A stretch of 64,000 nucleotides of DNA. Source: Ziziphus jujuba (Eukaryota; Streptophyta; Magnoliopsida; Rosales; Rhamnaceae). The translations under genes were made by a program, and so were the position numbers. Of the stretch, positions 37,262 to 48,300 are shown one piece after another. How positions within the stretch are numbered: position 1 is the first letter of the stretch; every line of letters begins with the position of its first letter. The notes beneath the pieces were generated by a model. That model saw nothing but the letters and a program-made list of their open reading frames with translations, was not told the DNA's origin and did not search any database. The DNA is taken from contig NC_083384.1 in the NCBI RefSeq assembly GCF_031755915.1, positions 21,760,001-21,824,000 of the forward strand, in the 5' to 3' direction.

Positions 37262-39712
37262 ATGGCATATTCAAGGATGAGAAGAGGAGTAGGAGATGGC
37301 TCATTGAGAATGAATGAAGAGGAATCCATAGGATTCAAAGGTGATTCCCGAGCCACGGGGAGTGGAGATGAGCACACGGACATGATCACAGTCTTGGAGC
37401 AATTACAGTGGATGAATGCTTGATTTGATCATATAAATCAAAGGATGGATAGGTTAGAGACTTCACAAAGTGGGCTGAATCTAAGGTAAGAGTTTCATGG
37501 TGGCTGAGGTTGAGGTCAAGGAGGTTGCAGATACCATAGGGAGGATTTTGAAGGAGGTAATTATGGAGATAATTTAGAGGAGGATTTTGAAGACATCTAT
37601 GCTCTCCAAGGAAGGCAAAACTGTGGGAGACCAGCAAGGGAAAAGGATGATGAACTTGGAAAGATTAAGGTCAACATAACACCTTTCATGGGAAAAAGTG
37701 ATCTAGAGGCGTACTTAGAGTGGGAGGAGTGTATGGAGATGATCTTCGATTATCACAACTATTTGGAGGCTAAGAAGGTAAAATTGGCAGCTTTGGAATT
37801 TGGTCGTTATGCACTCCATTGGTGGACAAATGAGCAAAGCACCCGAAGAAAAATTAGAGATGAACCTATTACTACTTGGCGACAAATGAAAAGAGCTATG
37901 AGAAAGAAGTTTGTACCAAGTCATTAACATAGGTTACTGCATAAAAGGCTTCAATCTTTATCTCAAGGTAGTAGGACCATGGAGGATTATTACAAAGAGA
38001 TGGTGATGCTCATGATGAGGTTAAGCATGAATGAGGATCGTGAAGCAACCATGGCAAGGTTTTTAGGAGGTTTGAATCGAGAAATAGCCTATCAACTAAA
38101 ATTACAACAATATGTGGAATTGGAAGAAATGTTGCATATGGTTACCAAAATTGAGAATCAATTCAATAGGAAGGGTACAAATACATAGTTTGGAGGAGTA
38201 TCAAACAGCAGGAGGCCAAATCCAAGTGTTTGGAGAAGCATTCCCACATATGACAACAAGTGAAAACTGAAGCTAGGTGATGAAAGCACCAATCGGTCAA
38301 GGAGAGATGATAGGGCCGAACCTACTTAAGGACATAAATTCAAGGTAAATCTGATCCTAAACCTTAAAGAATAAGAGATATTATTTTCTTTAAGTGCCAG
38401 AGCTGAGGACATATTTTCAACTAATGCCCAAACCAAAGAATCATGGTGTTAAAGGATAATGGCCAGTTGGAATCTGATAGTGATGAAGTTGAAATTGAGT
38501 CCGACCATCAAGAGGAAGGAATTGAAGATGAAGCCGAGACCCTAAATGCTTTAAATGCCGAATTGAGTTTGGTGTCTAGGAGAGTCTTGAATGTGTACAA
38601 AAATGAGGATCAAATTCAAAGAGAGAACATCTTCCACACCCGATGTGAAATTCAAGGTAACATTTGTAGTATGATAATTGATAGTGAAAGTTGTGCAAAT
38701 GTAATTAGTAATGTTGTTGTTGAAAAATTAGGCTTAATAACAATTAAAAATCCGAAACCATATATATTACAATGGATTATTGATAGTGGTTAGATAAATG
38801 TAAATAAACAAGTCAAAGTAAAATTCAGCATTGATAAATATGTGGATGTTGTTTGGTGTGATGTTGTGCCTATGCATGTTGGATATATTTTATTAGGTAG
38901 ACCATGGAAATTTGATAAAGGTACTATATATTATGGTCAAGAGAATGCTATTATTTTTAGATTTAAAGGTAAAAAGGTCAAGCTGGAACCATTGACTCCT
39001 AAGGCCGTATCTAGGGACCAACTTCAAATACAACAAAGGTTTAAGCCGAAAAGCTCAAAGAAAGGACAAGTGTGGCATCTATGGATTCAACATCCATTCA
39101 AAGAGGCAAGGGCGAACATGAACAACCATGTAATATTTCTAGAACTCAAACTGAGTAGAAAAACCAAGTCAAACCTAAGAGCGTGAGGAGATTTGAAAAA
39201 GCCGAGAGTGCGAAAGGAAAAGTGGAATCTGTGAGTGGGAAAGAAAAAGAAAGAAAAGAAAAGAAAAAGAAATTTTTTTATCTTAGCTTTGGTGATGTTA
39301 ATAAAGCAATACTGAATTAGAAACCATTGCTAGTCATGATTTATGAAGATGCTTTTGTTGTATAGAACTTTATCTGCATTGTTGAGAGCTTTACTTAGTG
39401 GAAATTTGAAACTTTGGGAGAGATTATTTGCTAACTTTGAAGGTGTGATTTCTATAAAGATAAATTGGTATTTCTAGGATTTGTTGTAATAGTATTTGAC
39501 CCAAGATATTGTATTTGGTTACACTTAAAGGAGAGGTTTCCGAAACAAAGAAAGTCGAAGCTTATGCTTTACAAGTCTTGGAGCAATTCAATGAAAACAC
39601 CTACAAGCTTGACTTACTGGGTGAGTATAATGTTAGTCCTACATTCAATGTTATTGATTTATCTCCTTTTGCTACAAGTGCCGATTTTGATTTGAGGGCA
39701 AATCCATTATAA
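37262..39712 (+). pseudogene. Degenerate gag-protease-mosaic polyprotein of element I
   Basis: Begins MAYSRMRRGVGDGSLRMNEEES at 37262 and is broken by stops. Gag core (37688-38188): PFMGKSDLEAYLEWEE, ALHWWTNEQSTRR, FLGGLNREIAYQL. A decayed zinc knuckle lies at about 38393-38440. Protease (38443-39186): a mutated active site, IDSESCAN instead of DSGSCTN, then ILLGRPWKF. After a basic linker (KKFFYLSFGDVNKAIL, about 39270) come the same integrase-RT-integrase mosaic junctions as in the young element (39350-39540; LVFLGFVVIVFDP is readable) and an integrase C-terminus to 39712 (NTYKLDLLGEYNVSPTFNVIDLSPF). There is no RT, RNase H or integrase core. This copy lacks the linker duplication of the 45393 frame. 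Confidence 0.85.
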
Positions 39713-39723
39713 AAGGAGGGGAA

Positions 39724-40003
39724 TGATGAGAATCCGCCCATACCAGTTCAACTGTCAACCTGCTGGGGTGTAGATGCTATACAATTGAAGTCCGAGCCAA
39801 TCACTAGGGCTTAAGCCAAGATATTGAACGACAAACTACCTGGATTCATATAGGGAGTTATTAATTCTCTAAAAGGTTTGTCCATATTCGAAGATACAAG
39901 ACCTGTTTTATGCATCCAAGTGGTGGAGACTGATACGGACCCGAGTAGCTGTTTTAGTGCAATTATGGACTCTGGGTAGCACGGAATGGGTTCAACACTT
40001 TAG
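39724..40003 (+). repeat. Truncated 3' LTR of element I
   Basis: Starts TGATGAGAATCCGCCC directly after the polypurine tract AAAAGGAGGGGAA (39711-39723). It follows the 5' LTR for about 280 bp and stops abruptly after GGTTCAACACTT, where an inverted RT fragment begins. Confidence 0.87.
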
Positions 40004-40190
40004 ATTGATCAACTTTTATACCTGCGGCACTTACTACAAATCCTAGGAAAACAAGGTCAACTTTGCAAAAATCACACTTTTTCATATTAGCAAATAATCT
40101 TTCCTTCCTAAGAGTATTTAAAACTTGCCTTAGATGGTTCACATGTTCATCGAGATTTCAGCTATACACTAAAATATCATCAAAATACAT
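40004..40190 (-). pseudogene. Inverted RT fragment of the CRM-like family
   Basis: The minus strand reads YFDDILVYS (active-site motif intact), then HVNHLRQVLNTLRKERLF, MKKCDF and VFLGFVVSAAGIKVDQS. This is about 60 residues of RT, cut off at both ends by plus-strand LTR sequence. It is the minus-strand continuation of RT text whose N-terminal half lies at 41506-41850, with LTR and leader DNA between them. Confidence 0.85.
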
Positions 40191-40470
40191 TATGCGAATT
40201 CGCCCGAACCTGCATAACCGATAACCCGTTGGGGTGCTGACCCGATACGGATGAAGACTGGGCCAATCACTAGAGCTTACACCAAGAAGTTTTGGGACAA
40301 ATTTGCTGCCTTTATCCAGGGAGTAATTCATTCTCAAGAGGGCTTTTCCATATCTGAAGATCCAAGATCTATTTTGAGCATACAAGTGATGGAAGCCGAT
40401 ACGGGCCTGGGTAGCAGTTTTGGTACATTTAAGGAGTCCGAGCAACATGAATTGGGTGAACTGGGTAATG
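40191..40470 (+). repeat. Partial LTR, first of a tandem pair
   Basis: About the first 280 bp of the CRM-like LTR (GCGAATTCGCCCG...GAACTGGGTAATG), ending exactly where a second LTR starts at 40471. It carries an open LTR-encoded tail (MKTGPITRAYTKKFWDKF...) that continues past the frameshift point of the young element. The first few bases are damaged. Confidence 0.82.
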
Positions 40471-41386
40471 TGATGCGAATCTGCCCAAGCTCGCATAACC
40501 AACAACTCACTGGGGTACTAATCCGATACGGATGAAGACTGGACCGATCACTAGGGCTCAAGCTAAGAGGTTTAAGGACAACCTTGCTGCCTTTATCTAG
40601 AAAGTAATTCATTCTCCAAAGGGCTTGTCAATACCTGAAGATAAAAGACCTGTTTTAAGTATCCAAGTGGTGGAGGCTGATACATCGGACACCCATACAT
40701 CGGACATTGTATATCGGACACCCATGCTTCGAACATCTGACCTCGGACTTCGGACATCGGACATAACTTAGCTCGGGCAGACATAAGTTAGCTTGGGCAG
40801 ACATAAGTTAGCTTGGACATCAGATATAAGTCAGCTTAGTTCTCAAACTAGTCAACTCGTTTTCTGATTTGTGTTTAACTTTTCTTTTTGGGTTTTTATT
40901 TATTTGCTAGACAAATAAGTTTAGGAAAGTTTTTATTTTATTATTTTTTTTGTAAATTAATTAATTCCTAATTGAAAAAAAGGGAATTAATTAATTAGAC
41001 TAGGAAAAGGAAAGATTCGGTCAAGCTAGAACTCTTCATTGTGTGGCCGGTTTTTCCTAGGGTTTTTAGGGTTTATGTTTTTTTTTTTCAAAGCCTATTT
41101 AAATGCTAATTTTTCAATAAGAATACAACTTTGATTTGATAAAAAAATTATTTGTGAGATTGAATTCTCTTTGTTCTTTTGAACACCTAAAACACCATTA
41201 GTGAATGAGTGTTTTAATTTGACTTATCAATAGGCCTTCCATCACCTATTGTGGGGTTTTCATTATATACCAAGGTTTCTAATCACAGGTTGGTTAGGGA
41301 TCAAGGTGACCATTAAAACTTGAACATAATTAGATCCGGGCTAATATAATATGGGTTTAGGAGCAAGTCATCCTAGGTTCGTATCA
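40471..41386 (+). repeat. CRM-like LTR with internal replacement
   Basis: 916 bp, TGATGCGAATCTG...GGTTCGTATCA, followed by the primer site TGGTATCAGAGA (41389-41400, last base changed) and about 105 bp of leader to 41505. After the GTGGTGGAGGCTGATAC block, about 160 bp of short tandem repeats replace normal U3 sequence, so it is about 200 bp shorter than its relatives. At about 41506 it meets an inverted RT. Confidence 0.87.
40683..40838. repeat. Short tandem repeats inside an LTR
   Basis: Two nested patterns: CATCGGACACCCAT-like units (40683-40760), then an exact 20-bp period, ACATAA(C/G)TTAGCT(C/T)GGGCAG at 40761, 40781 and 40801 with a decayed fourth copy. Not present in other LTRs of the family in this window. 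Confidence 0.9.
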
Positions 41387-41505
41387 TTTGGTATCAGAGA
41401 CAAATCTTGTTCAGGTTTGATCTATCTTTATTTGCTTTATTTATTTTTGTGTTAATTTGTAATTTTAGCATTAGGTCAAGGTTGCTTCAATTTTAGTGAA
41501 CATGC

Positions 41506-43094
41506 AAGCACCATGAAATTCATCAAGCATATCATCTAATCTAGGAATTGGATGTCTATATTTAATGGTGATATTATTTATAGCCCTACAAGCAACACAC
41601 ATTCTCCAAGAACCATCTTTTTTTAGGCACTAATAAAACAGGAACAGCACATGGACTCATACTCTCATGAATGTAACCTTTATCAAGTAACTCACTTACC
41701 TGTTTTCGTAGCGCCTTTGTTTCTTTGAGATTGCTTCTATATGCAGGTCTATTTGTATGGCAGCCCCAAGAACAAAGTCAATTTGATGTTCAATCCTCTA
41801 ACTGGTGGTAATCCCTTTGAAATTTCATCCGGAAAGACATCTTAAAAATCTTTCAAAAGAGAAAGCATTGAACTTGGCAATTCAAGTTCTTCAAGGTTAG
41901 CTTGATTATTAAAATAATTATCTTTATAAATCATGACCAGCAATGGTTTCTTACTCAAGATAGCTTTATTAACATACCCAAAATGCAAATAAAATTATTT
42001 ATTTTTCCTCCCTTTGGTTTGGCTCTAACTTTCGGCTTTTCTCACTTCTCTCACACTCTCGAGTTTCCCTCCCCCTCTCATTTCACTTTGGGCTTTCCCA
42101 TGATTTTTCGACTCAAGTTGGGTCTTAGAATACTTACCCGGTTGGTCTTTCATGACTTGGACTACTTGGATGGGTGTTTTTGCCATGGGGGCCATGGTAG
42201 TTCTCCCTTTGAATTGTTGGGCCACCCTCCTTTGTTGTATTTGAATTTGATCTTTGTACACCTCTTTAGGAGTTAATGCCTCCAGCTTGACCTTTTTTCC
42301 TTTAAATCTAAAAACAATACTATTCTCTCTACCATAGTGAATAGCATCTCTATCAAATTTCCAAGGTCTACCAAGTAAAATATGTCCCGCATGCATAGGC
42401 ACAACATCACAAAAACCACATCTACATATTTATCAATGCTGAATTTAACTTTGGCTTGTTTATTAACTTTGATCTCACCACTGTCATTAAGCCATTGTAA
42501 CTATAAGGTTCTGGATGTTTAATTGTTGTTAAGCCTAATTTATCTACCACAAGATTACTAATTACATTGGTACAACTTTCACTATTAATAATCATACTAC
42601 AAATCTTACATTGGATTTCACATTAGGTGTGGAACATGTTCTCTCTTTTAATTTCATCCTCATCTTTGTATGCAGCCAGCAATCTCCTTGAAACCAAGCT
42701 TAATTCAGCATGGGAAGCATTCAAAGTTTTGGCCTCACCTTCAAGCTCTTCCTCCTCCTCTTGCTCCGTTTCATCACCACTTTCTTCACTTTTCAACTCT
42801 AGTTCACCATTACCCTTCAACACCATGATCCTTCTATTCGGGTATTGGCTGGTGATGTGTCCTATTCCTTGACACTGAAAACAAATAATTTCTCTTGATC
42901 TTGGAGGTTTAGGATAAAATTTTACCTCATTTTCATGTGCTTGGACAGATTCGGCTTTTGGCTCTCTTTTTGGCCGATTGGTGCTTTCTTCTCCCACCTT
43001 CGGCTTTTGCTTGCTTTCATAGGTAGGATTGTTTCTCCAGCCACGTAGACTTGATCTTCCATTGTTGGAAACTCCTCCAAATCGTGAGCCTACA
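41506..43094 (-). pseudogene. CRM-like protease-linker-RT N-terminus and gag end, minus strand (element II, left part)
   Basis: Read from right to left. Gag end and zinc knuckle (to about 42830): GRSSLRGWRNNPTYESK, CFQCQGIGHITSQY (last cysteine changed to Y). Then the acidic linker to NMFHT, protease (about 42640-42300) with MPMHAGHILLGRPWKF, and the linker ending KKPLLVMIYKDNYFN (about 41950). RT starts [46 protein letters not shown] and stops at about 41506. Several stops are present. Unlike the 43100 element this copy has the true RT start, so it descends from an autonomous-type element. It is interrupted by the young element and continues at 49423. Confidence 0.85.
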
Positions 43095-43099
43095 CACCT

Positions 43100-44234
43100 T
43101 GATGTGATTCCGCCCGAGCCCGCTCCATCGATAACCCGCTGTGGTGCTGAGTCGACACGGATGAAGACTAGGGCAATCACAAGAGCTCAAATTAAGAGAT
43201 TTAAGGACAAATTGGGAGTATCTATACAGGGGGTAATCAATCTCAACAGAGCTTGTCCATACTTGAAGATACGAAGCCTATTCTAAGCATCCAAGTGGTG
43301 GAAGCCGATACGGACCCGGGTGACGGTTTTGGTACATTTTTGGAGTCCGGGAAGCATGAAATGGTTCCAATGCTTTATGGGTTCAATACATATGCCTAAG
43401 AGGTCATGGAATCAAGTTAAAGCAGCCTCAAATACAATCAAAAAGGGCTTGTACGGACAGCCTCAACAATTGGGCCGAATTTGCTATATTGCTTGCTGGC
43501 TTTACTGTATTTTACTGTATTAGCCTTTTCTTATTTTTCCAAGCATGGGCAACGTGTGGGACTTCATATCAGCTTATTGGGCATCCTACAAATCATCTAG
43601 AAGCTGATTTGAAGCTCAAAGAGGTCAAAGATTGATCAAAGTCAACTTGATAAAAAAGGCTAGCATTTTTAGTTTCCTAATTTGTTTTTACTTTTTGTTT
43701 TAGGAAACTACCATTACTTTTTGGCTTTTATTTATTTATTTTCCAAAAAAATAACTTTAGGAAGGTTTTTATTTTATTCTTTCCATTGTAAATTAATTAA
43801 TTCCTAATTTAATATAAAGGAATTAATTAATCAAACTTAGATTAGGAAAGGAAGTATAGTTTCAGCCAACTAGGTTTCTTTATGTGTGGTGGCTAGTTTT
43901 CTTTATGTTCTAGGGTTTTATTTCATGGCTTTGTAGCCTATTTAAAGGCTTAGTTATCAATAAGAAAACAACTTTGATTTGGTTGAGAAAATACTTGTGA
44001 GATTAATTATCTCTTTGTTCTTTGAGAACACCTAAAACACCATTAGAGAATTGGTTGTTTTAGCTTGACTTATCAATAGGTTTTCCATCCCCTATTGTGG
44101 CGTCTACATTATACCAAGGTTTCTAACCACAGGTCGGTTAGGGGTTGAGGTCAATTCCATTAGAACTTGAACTTAATTAAGATCCGGGCTAATATAATAC
44201 GGGTTTAGGAGCAGGTCGTCCTAGGTTCGTATCA
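43100..44234 (+). repeat. 5' LTR of the young element
   Basis: TGATGTGATTCCG...GGTTCGTATCA, 1135 bp. Contains the TATA-type motif at 43938-43947 and encodes the ITRA tail on the plus strand, which matters only in the 3' copy. Near twin of 48284-49417. Confidence 0.95.
43938..43947 (+). promoter_or_regulatory. Probable TATA box of the LTR promoter
   Basis: CTATTTAAAG within GTAGCCTATTTAAAGGCTTA. The same CCTAT(T/A)TAA(A/G)(G/T)G block recurs at the same place in the other LTRs (about 36047, 41096, 49121, 54857, 59130) while the surrounding sequence drifts. Transcription would then start inside the LTR and include R/U5 and the leader. Confidence 0.65.
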
Positions 44235-44236
44235 TT

Positions 44237-44248
44237 TGGTATCAGAGC
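44237..44248 (+). promoter_or_regulatory. Primer-binding site of the young element
   Basis: TGGTATCAGAGC, 2 bp after the LTR end; matches the 3' end of initiator tRNA-Met over 12 bases. Confidence 0.95.
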
Positions 44249-45392
44249 TAAGTTTTGTTCAGGTTTGATCTATCTTTATTTGCTTTATTTGTTTTTGTGT
44301 TATTCTGCAATTTTAGCATTAGGTTAAGGTTGCATCCATCCTATACACGTTCAGCATCTTAAAAAAAAAAAAAAAAAAAATTCATTCCTAGTTGAATTAG
44401 GATTTCCTAGTTTTATCGTATTTTTGTTTCCTAGTTTGTTGGTTGTCTTTTATCATTGTTCTTGTTAATTTGGTTTTTGTTGATTTTTCTTTGCTGTTTT
44501 AGTCTTAAATATTTGTATTCATATATTCAAAAAAAAAAAAAAAAAAGAAGGTTGCGGCAACATTTAAAAAAAAAAAAAAAAACTGCACATTTTGTTTATT
44601 TGGAGGTCACGGGTTTGGTGTTTGTTTTGGAGTTGGAATTGCCATTTTGGTAATTATTCTTGCTACTGCAGTTGTTTATGTTCTGTGAGTGAAAAAAAAA
44701 AAAAAAAAAAAAGAGGTAAAGCCGAATAAAAAAAAAAAAGAAAAAAAAAATTTCAGTTTGTTGGAGTTTGATTTGTTTGCTGGAAATTTGTTGGAGCTGC
44801 TGGTTTTTTGATTATTTATTCAATATTTGAGTTGCTGGGAAATTATTTTTTTGCTGCTGGATATTTGGATTTTGGGTGTTTAAATTTTTTGGATTAAAAT
44901 TAGTTAAAGGAATTGATACAAAACTTGAATTACAAGAACAACAACCAACACTTTTCTATATTTTTGTTCTCTTTGATTCTTGTTCGTATTTGAATTTCTT
45001 TTTCTGGAATTTTATTCTTGAACTCATAATCTACTACCATCTGGTGCAGTTTTAAAAAATTCCAACGTTTTCCCATTATTTTGTGTTTTCTTGTCTAGAA
45101 AGCCGAAAAATTAGGATTTGTTGGATTCTTTCGGTATTGCCTACTTTTTGCTACTGCTTTGTTGATAAGTTTAATTAAAACATACTAGTGATCTAATTGC
45201 TGTTTTGTGGGTGTTTTAATTAGAACTTTGAGATAATTCATTGAGTGGAAAAAGGCAAGAGTGTGAGAGCTTAAAAGAGGGTAAAAGCCGAAACTAGTGT
45301 GCAAACACGAGTGTCGAGACCTTGTTTGAGTGAAACACGTGAGGGAGTGAATATTGTGAGGATTTATTTTATTTTTGCAGTATTTTACTAAC
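44249..45392 (+). other. Untranslated leader with repeated poly-A tracts
   Basis: About 1.1 kb between primer site and gag with no long frame. A-runs lie at about 44361-44380, 44529-44545, 44565-44581, 44690-44712 and 44730-44750, alternating with GCCGAA- and TTTGTTGGAG-type phrases. Copies at 36353-37261 and 55164-55960 keep A-runs in similar relative places. The conserved 3' part (GTTGATAAGTTTAATT to GAGTGAAACACGTGAG, 45160-45350) may hold packaging or dimerisation signals; that is inference. Confidence 0.7.
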
Positions 45393-48300
45393 ATGGCAGA
45401 TTCTAGAATAAGAAGAGGGGATCCACCCTTGAGGATCAATGAGGAAGAGTCCGTAGCATTCCATGGCGATGACCGAGCTACCGGGAGTGGAGACCAAGTG
45501 GATATGAGAGCTGTCTTGGAATCAATACAGCGGGTTAGTGCTCAAGTTGAGCATGTGAATCAAAGAGTGGGAAGACGAGAAGCCTCACAAGGAAGGCAGA
45601 ATACAAGAAATAGGCAAGAATTCCATGGAGGACGAGGCCGAGGACGAGGAGGTCGCGAGAGGCCGAGAGAGGAATTTGATGAGGAGCCATTCGACGGCGA
45701 CTTTGAGGAAGGTATGGACGAAACCTTTGCTGTCCAAGATAGAGCTGGCCATGGCAGATATAGGAGGAGGGAAGATACAGATGATGATTTGGGAAATATC
45801 AAGGTTAATATCCCACCTTTTATGGGTAAAAGTGATCCCGAAGCTTATTTGGAGTGGGAAGAAAAAATGGAGATGATCTTTGACTGCCACAACTATTCGG
45901 AAGGTAAGAAGGTGAAGTTGGTAGCAATGGAGTTTGGCCACTATGCACTCCAATGGTGGACAAATGAGCAAAGCACCCGAAGGAGAGTTGGTGATGACTT
46001 AATTACAACATGGCGACAAATGAAAGGAGCCATGAAGAAACGGTTTGTGCCATCCCATTACCATAGGTTGCTGCATCAAAGGCTTCAATCTTTGTCTCAA
46101 GAAAGTAGGTCCGTGGAGGATTATTACAAAGAGATGGAGATGTTAATGATGAGGCTGAATATGAATGAGGATAGGGAGGCAACCATGGAAAGATTTCTTG
46201 GAGGGTTAAACCGAGACATTGCCAACCAACTTGAATTACAACAATACTTGGAATTGGAGGAGATGTTGCATGTAGCCATTAAGCTTGAGAACCAATTCAA
46301 GAGGAGGGATGTTAGTACATGGTTTGGAGGAGTTTCTAGCAGTGGAAGGACAAGTTCAAGTGGCTGGAAAAACAATTCCACTTATGAAAACAAGTTGAAG
46401 CCGAAATTAGGAGAAGAAACTACCAACCGGCCAAGAAGGGAGGTCAAGACCGAATCTGTCCAAGCACTTAGAGGTGAGATAAAATTAGATCCTAAACCTT
46501 CTAGAACTCATGATGTTGTGTGTTTTAAGTGCCAGGGAGGAGGACACATCGCTAGCCAATGCCCGAATAGAAGAATTATGGTGTTAAAGGGCAATGACGA
46601 GCTAGAATCGAAAAGTGAAGAAAGTGAGGATGAAGCCAAGCAAGAGGAGGAGGACTTGGAGGATGAACTCGAAACCTTGCAAGCATCCAATGCTGAATTA
46701 AACTTGCTTTCTAGGAGAGTACATGCTGCATACAAAGATGAGGATGAAATTCAAAGAGAGAACATCTTCCACACCCGATGTGAAATTCAACGTAAGATTT
46801 GTAGTATGATTATTGATAGTGGAAGTTGTACAAATGTAATTAATAACATTGTAGTTGATAAATTAGGCTTAATAACTATTAAACATCCAGAACCTTATAG
46901 ATTACAATGGCTTAATGATAGTGGTGAAATAAAAGTGAATAAACAAGCCAAAGTAAAATTTAATATAGGTAGATATGAGGATGTAGTTTTATGTGATATT
47001 GTACCCATGATTGCTGGACATATACTATTAGGTAGACCATGGCAATTTGATAAAGATGCTACTCATTTTGGTCGAGAAAATAGTATTGTTTTCAGGTTTA
47101 AAGGGAAGAAGGTCAAGCTGGAACCATTATCTCCTAAAGAGGTTTACAAAGACCAATTACAAATGCAACAAAGGAGAGAAGCCGAAAAGCTCAAGGAAAA
47201 AGTAAGTATGGCACCAACGGCTTCACCATCCTTTCAAGAAGGTAAGAATGAGGTTGCTGATCAAGGTAAGGTTTCTAAGGCTCATATTGAGTGGAAAGAT
47301 CAAGGGAAAGCCGAAAGAGAGGGGAAAGAAAGTGGCAAACCCGAGAGCTTGGAGAAGGAAGGGAAATCCGAAGGTTTGCGCCAATCCAAGGGGGAAAAAG
47401 AAAAAGAAAGAAAAGAAAGGTCAAGTAGCAACTTTTATTTGAGTTTAGGGGATATTAATAAGGTTATTGAGTGTAAGAAACCTTTGCTGGTCATGATTTA
47501 TAAAGAAAATTGTTTTAATGATCAAACTAACATTGAAGAACTTGAATTGCCAAGTTCAATGATTTCTCTTTTGAAGGAATTTGGAGATGTCTTCTCAAAT
47601 GAAATTCCAAGTGGACTACCATCCAATCAAGAGGGAAAAGGTGAGCTTGCTGTCCAAGGTAAGTCTTCTAATACTCAGGTTGTGTGGAAAAATTTTAATA
47701 AAACCAAGAGTGAGAAATTTGGTGCAAAAGCCGAGAGTGAGGAAGGTGAGATGGCCGTGAGTGAGAAAGGAAAAGGAAGACAAGAAAGGAAAAATATAAA
47801 TTTTTATCTTAGATTTGGTGATGTTAATAAAGTAATTATGAATAAGAAATCATTGCTGACCATGAATTTTAAGGATACTTATTTAAAGATGTCTTTATTG
47901 AATAGAACTTTATCTGCATTGTTGAGAGCTTTACTTAGTGGCAATTTGAAAATTTGGGAAATATTGTTTGCTAACTTTAAAAAGTGTAATTTTTACCATA
48001 ATGAGCACGTATTTCTAGATTTTGTTGTAATAGTGTTTGACCCAGGAGAATTGGTTTGGTTGCACTTACGAAAGGAAAGGCTTCCTAATCAAAGAAAGTC
48101 AAAGCTCATGCCACCTATGGATGGACCTTTTCAAGTTTTGGAGCCAAATAACAAGAATGCCTACAAGCTTGATTTACCTGGTGAGTATAACATGAGTGCA
48201 GCATTTAATGCTGCTGAGTTAACTCCTTTTGCTGCAGGTGATGATCTTGATTTGAGGACAAATCCTTTTCAAGAGGAGGGGAATGATGTGATTCCGCCCG

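Noticed and set aside
43320..43523. 67-codon frame repeated at 48504-48707
   Set aside because: Duplicate only because it lies in both LTRs; it is out of frame with the polyprotein tail and closed in older LTR copies.
45560..46735. Several minus- and plus-strand frames within the young element
   Set aside because: Shadows of the 1025-codon polyprotein; composition follows the complement of its acidic and basic linkers.
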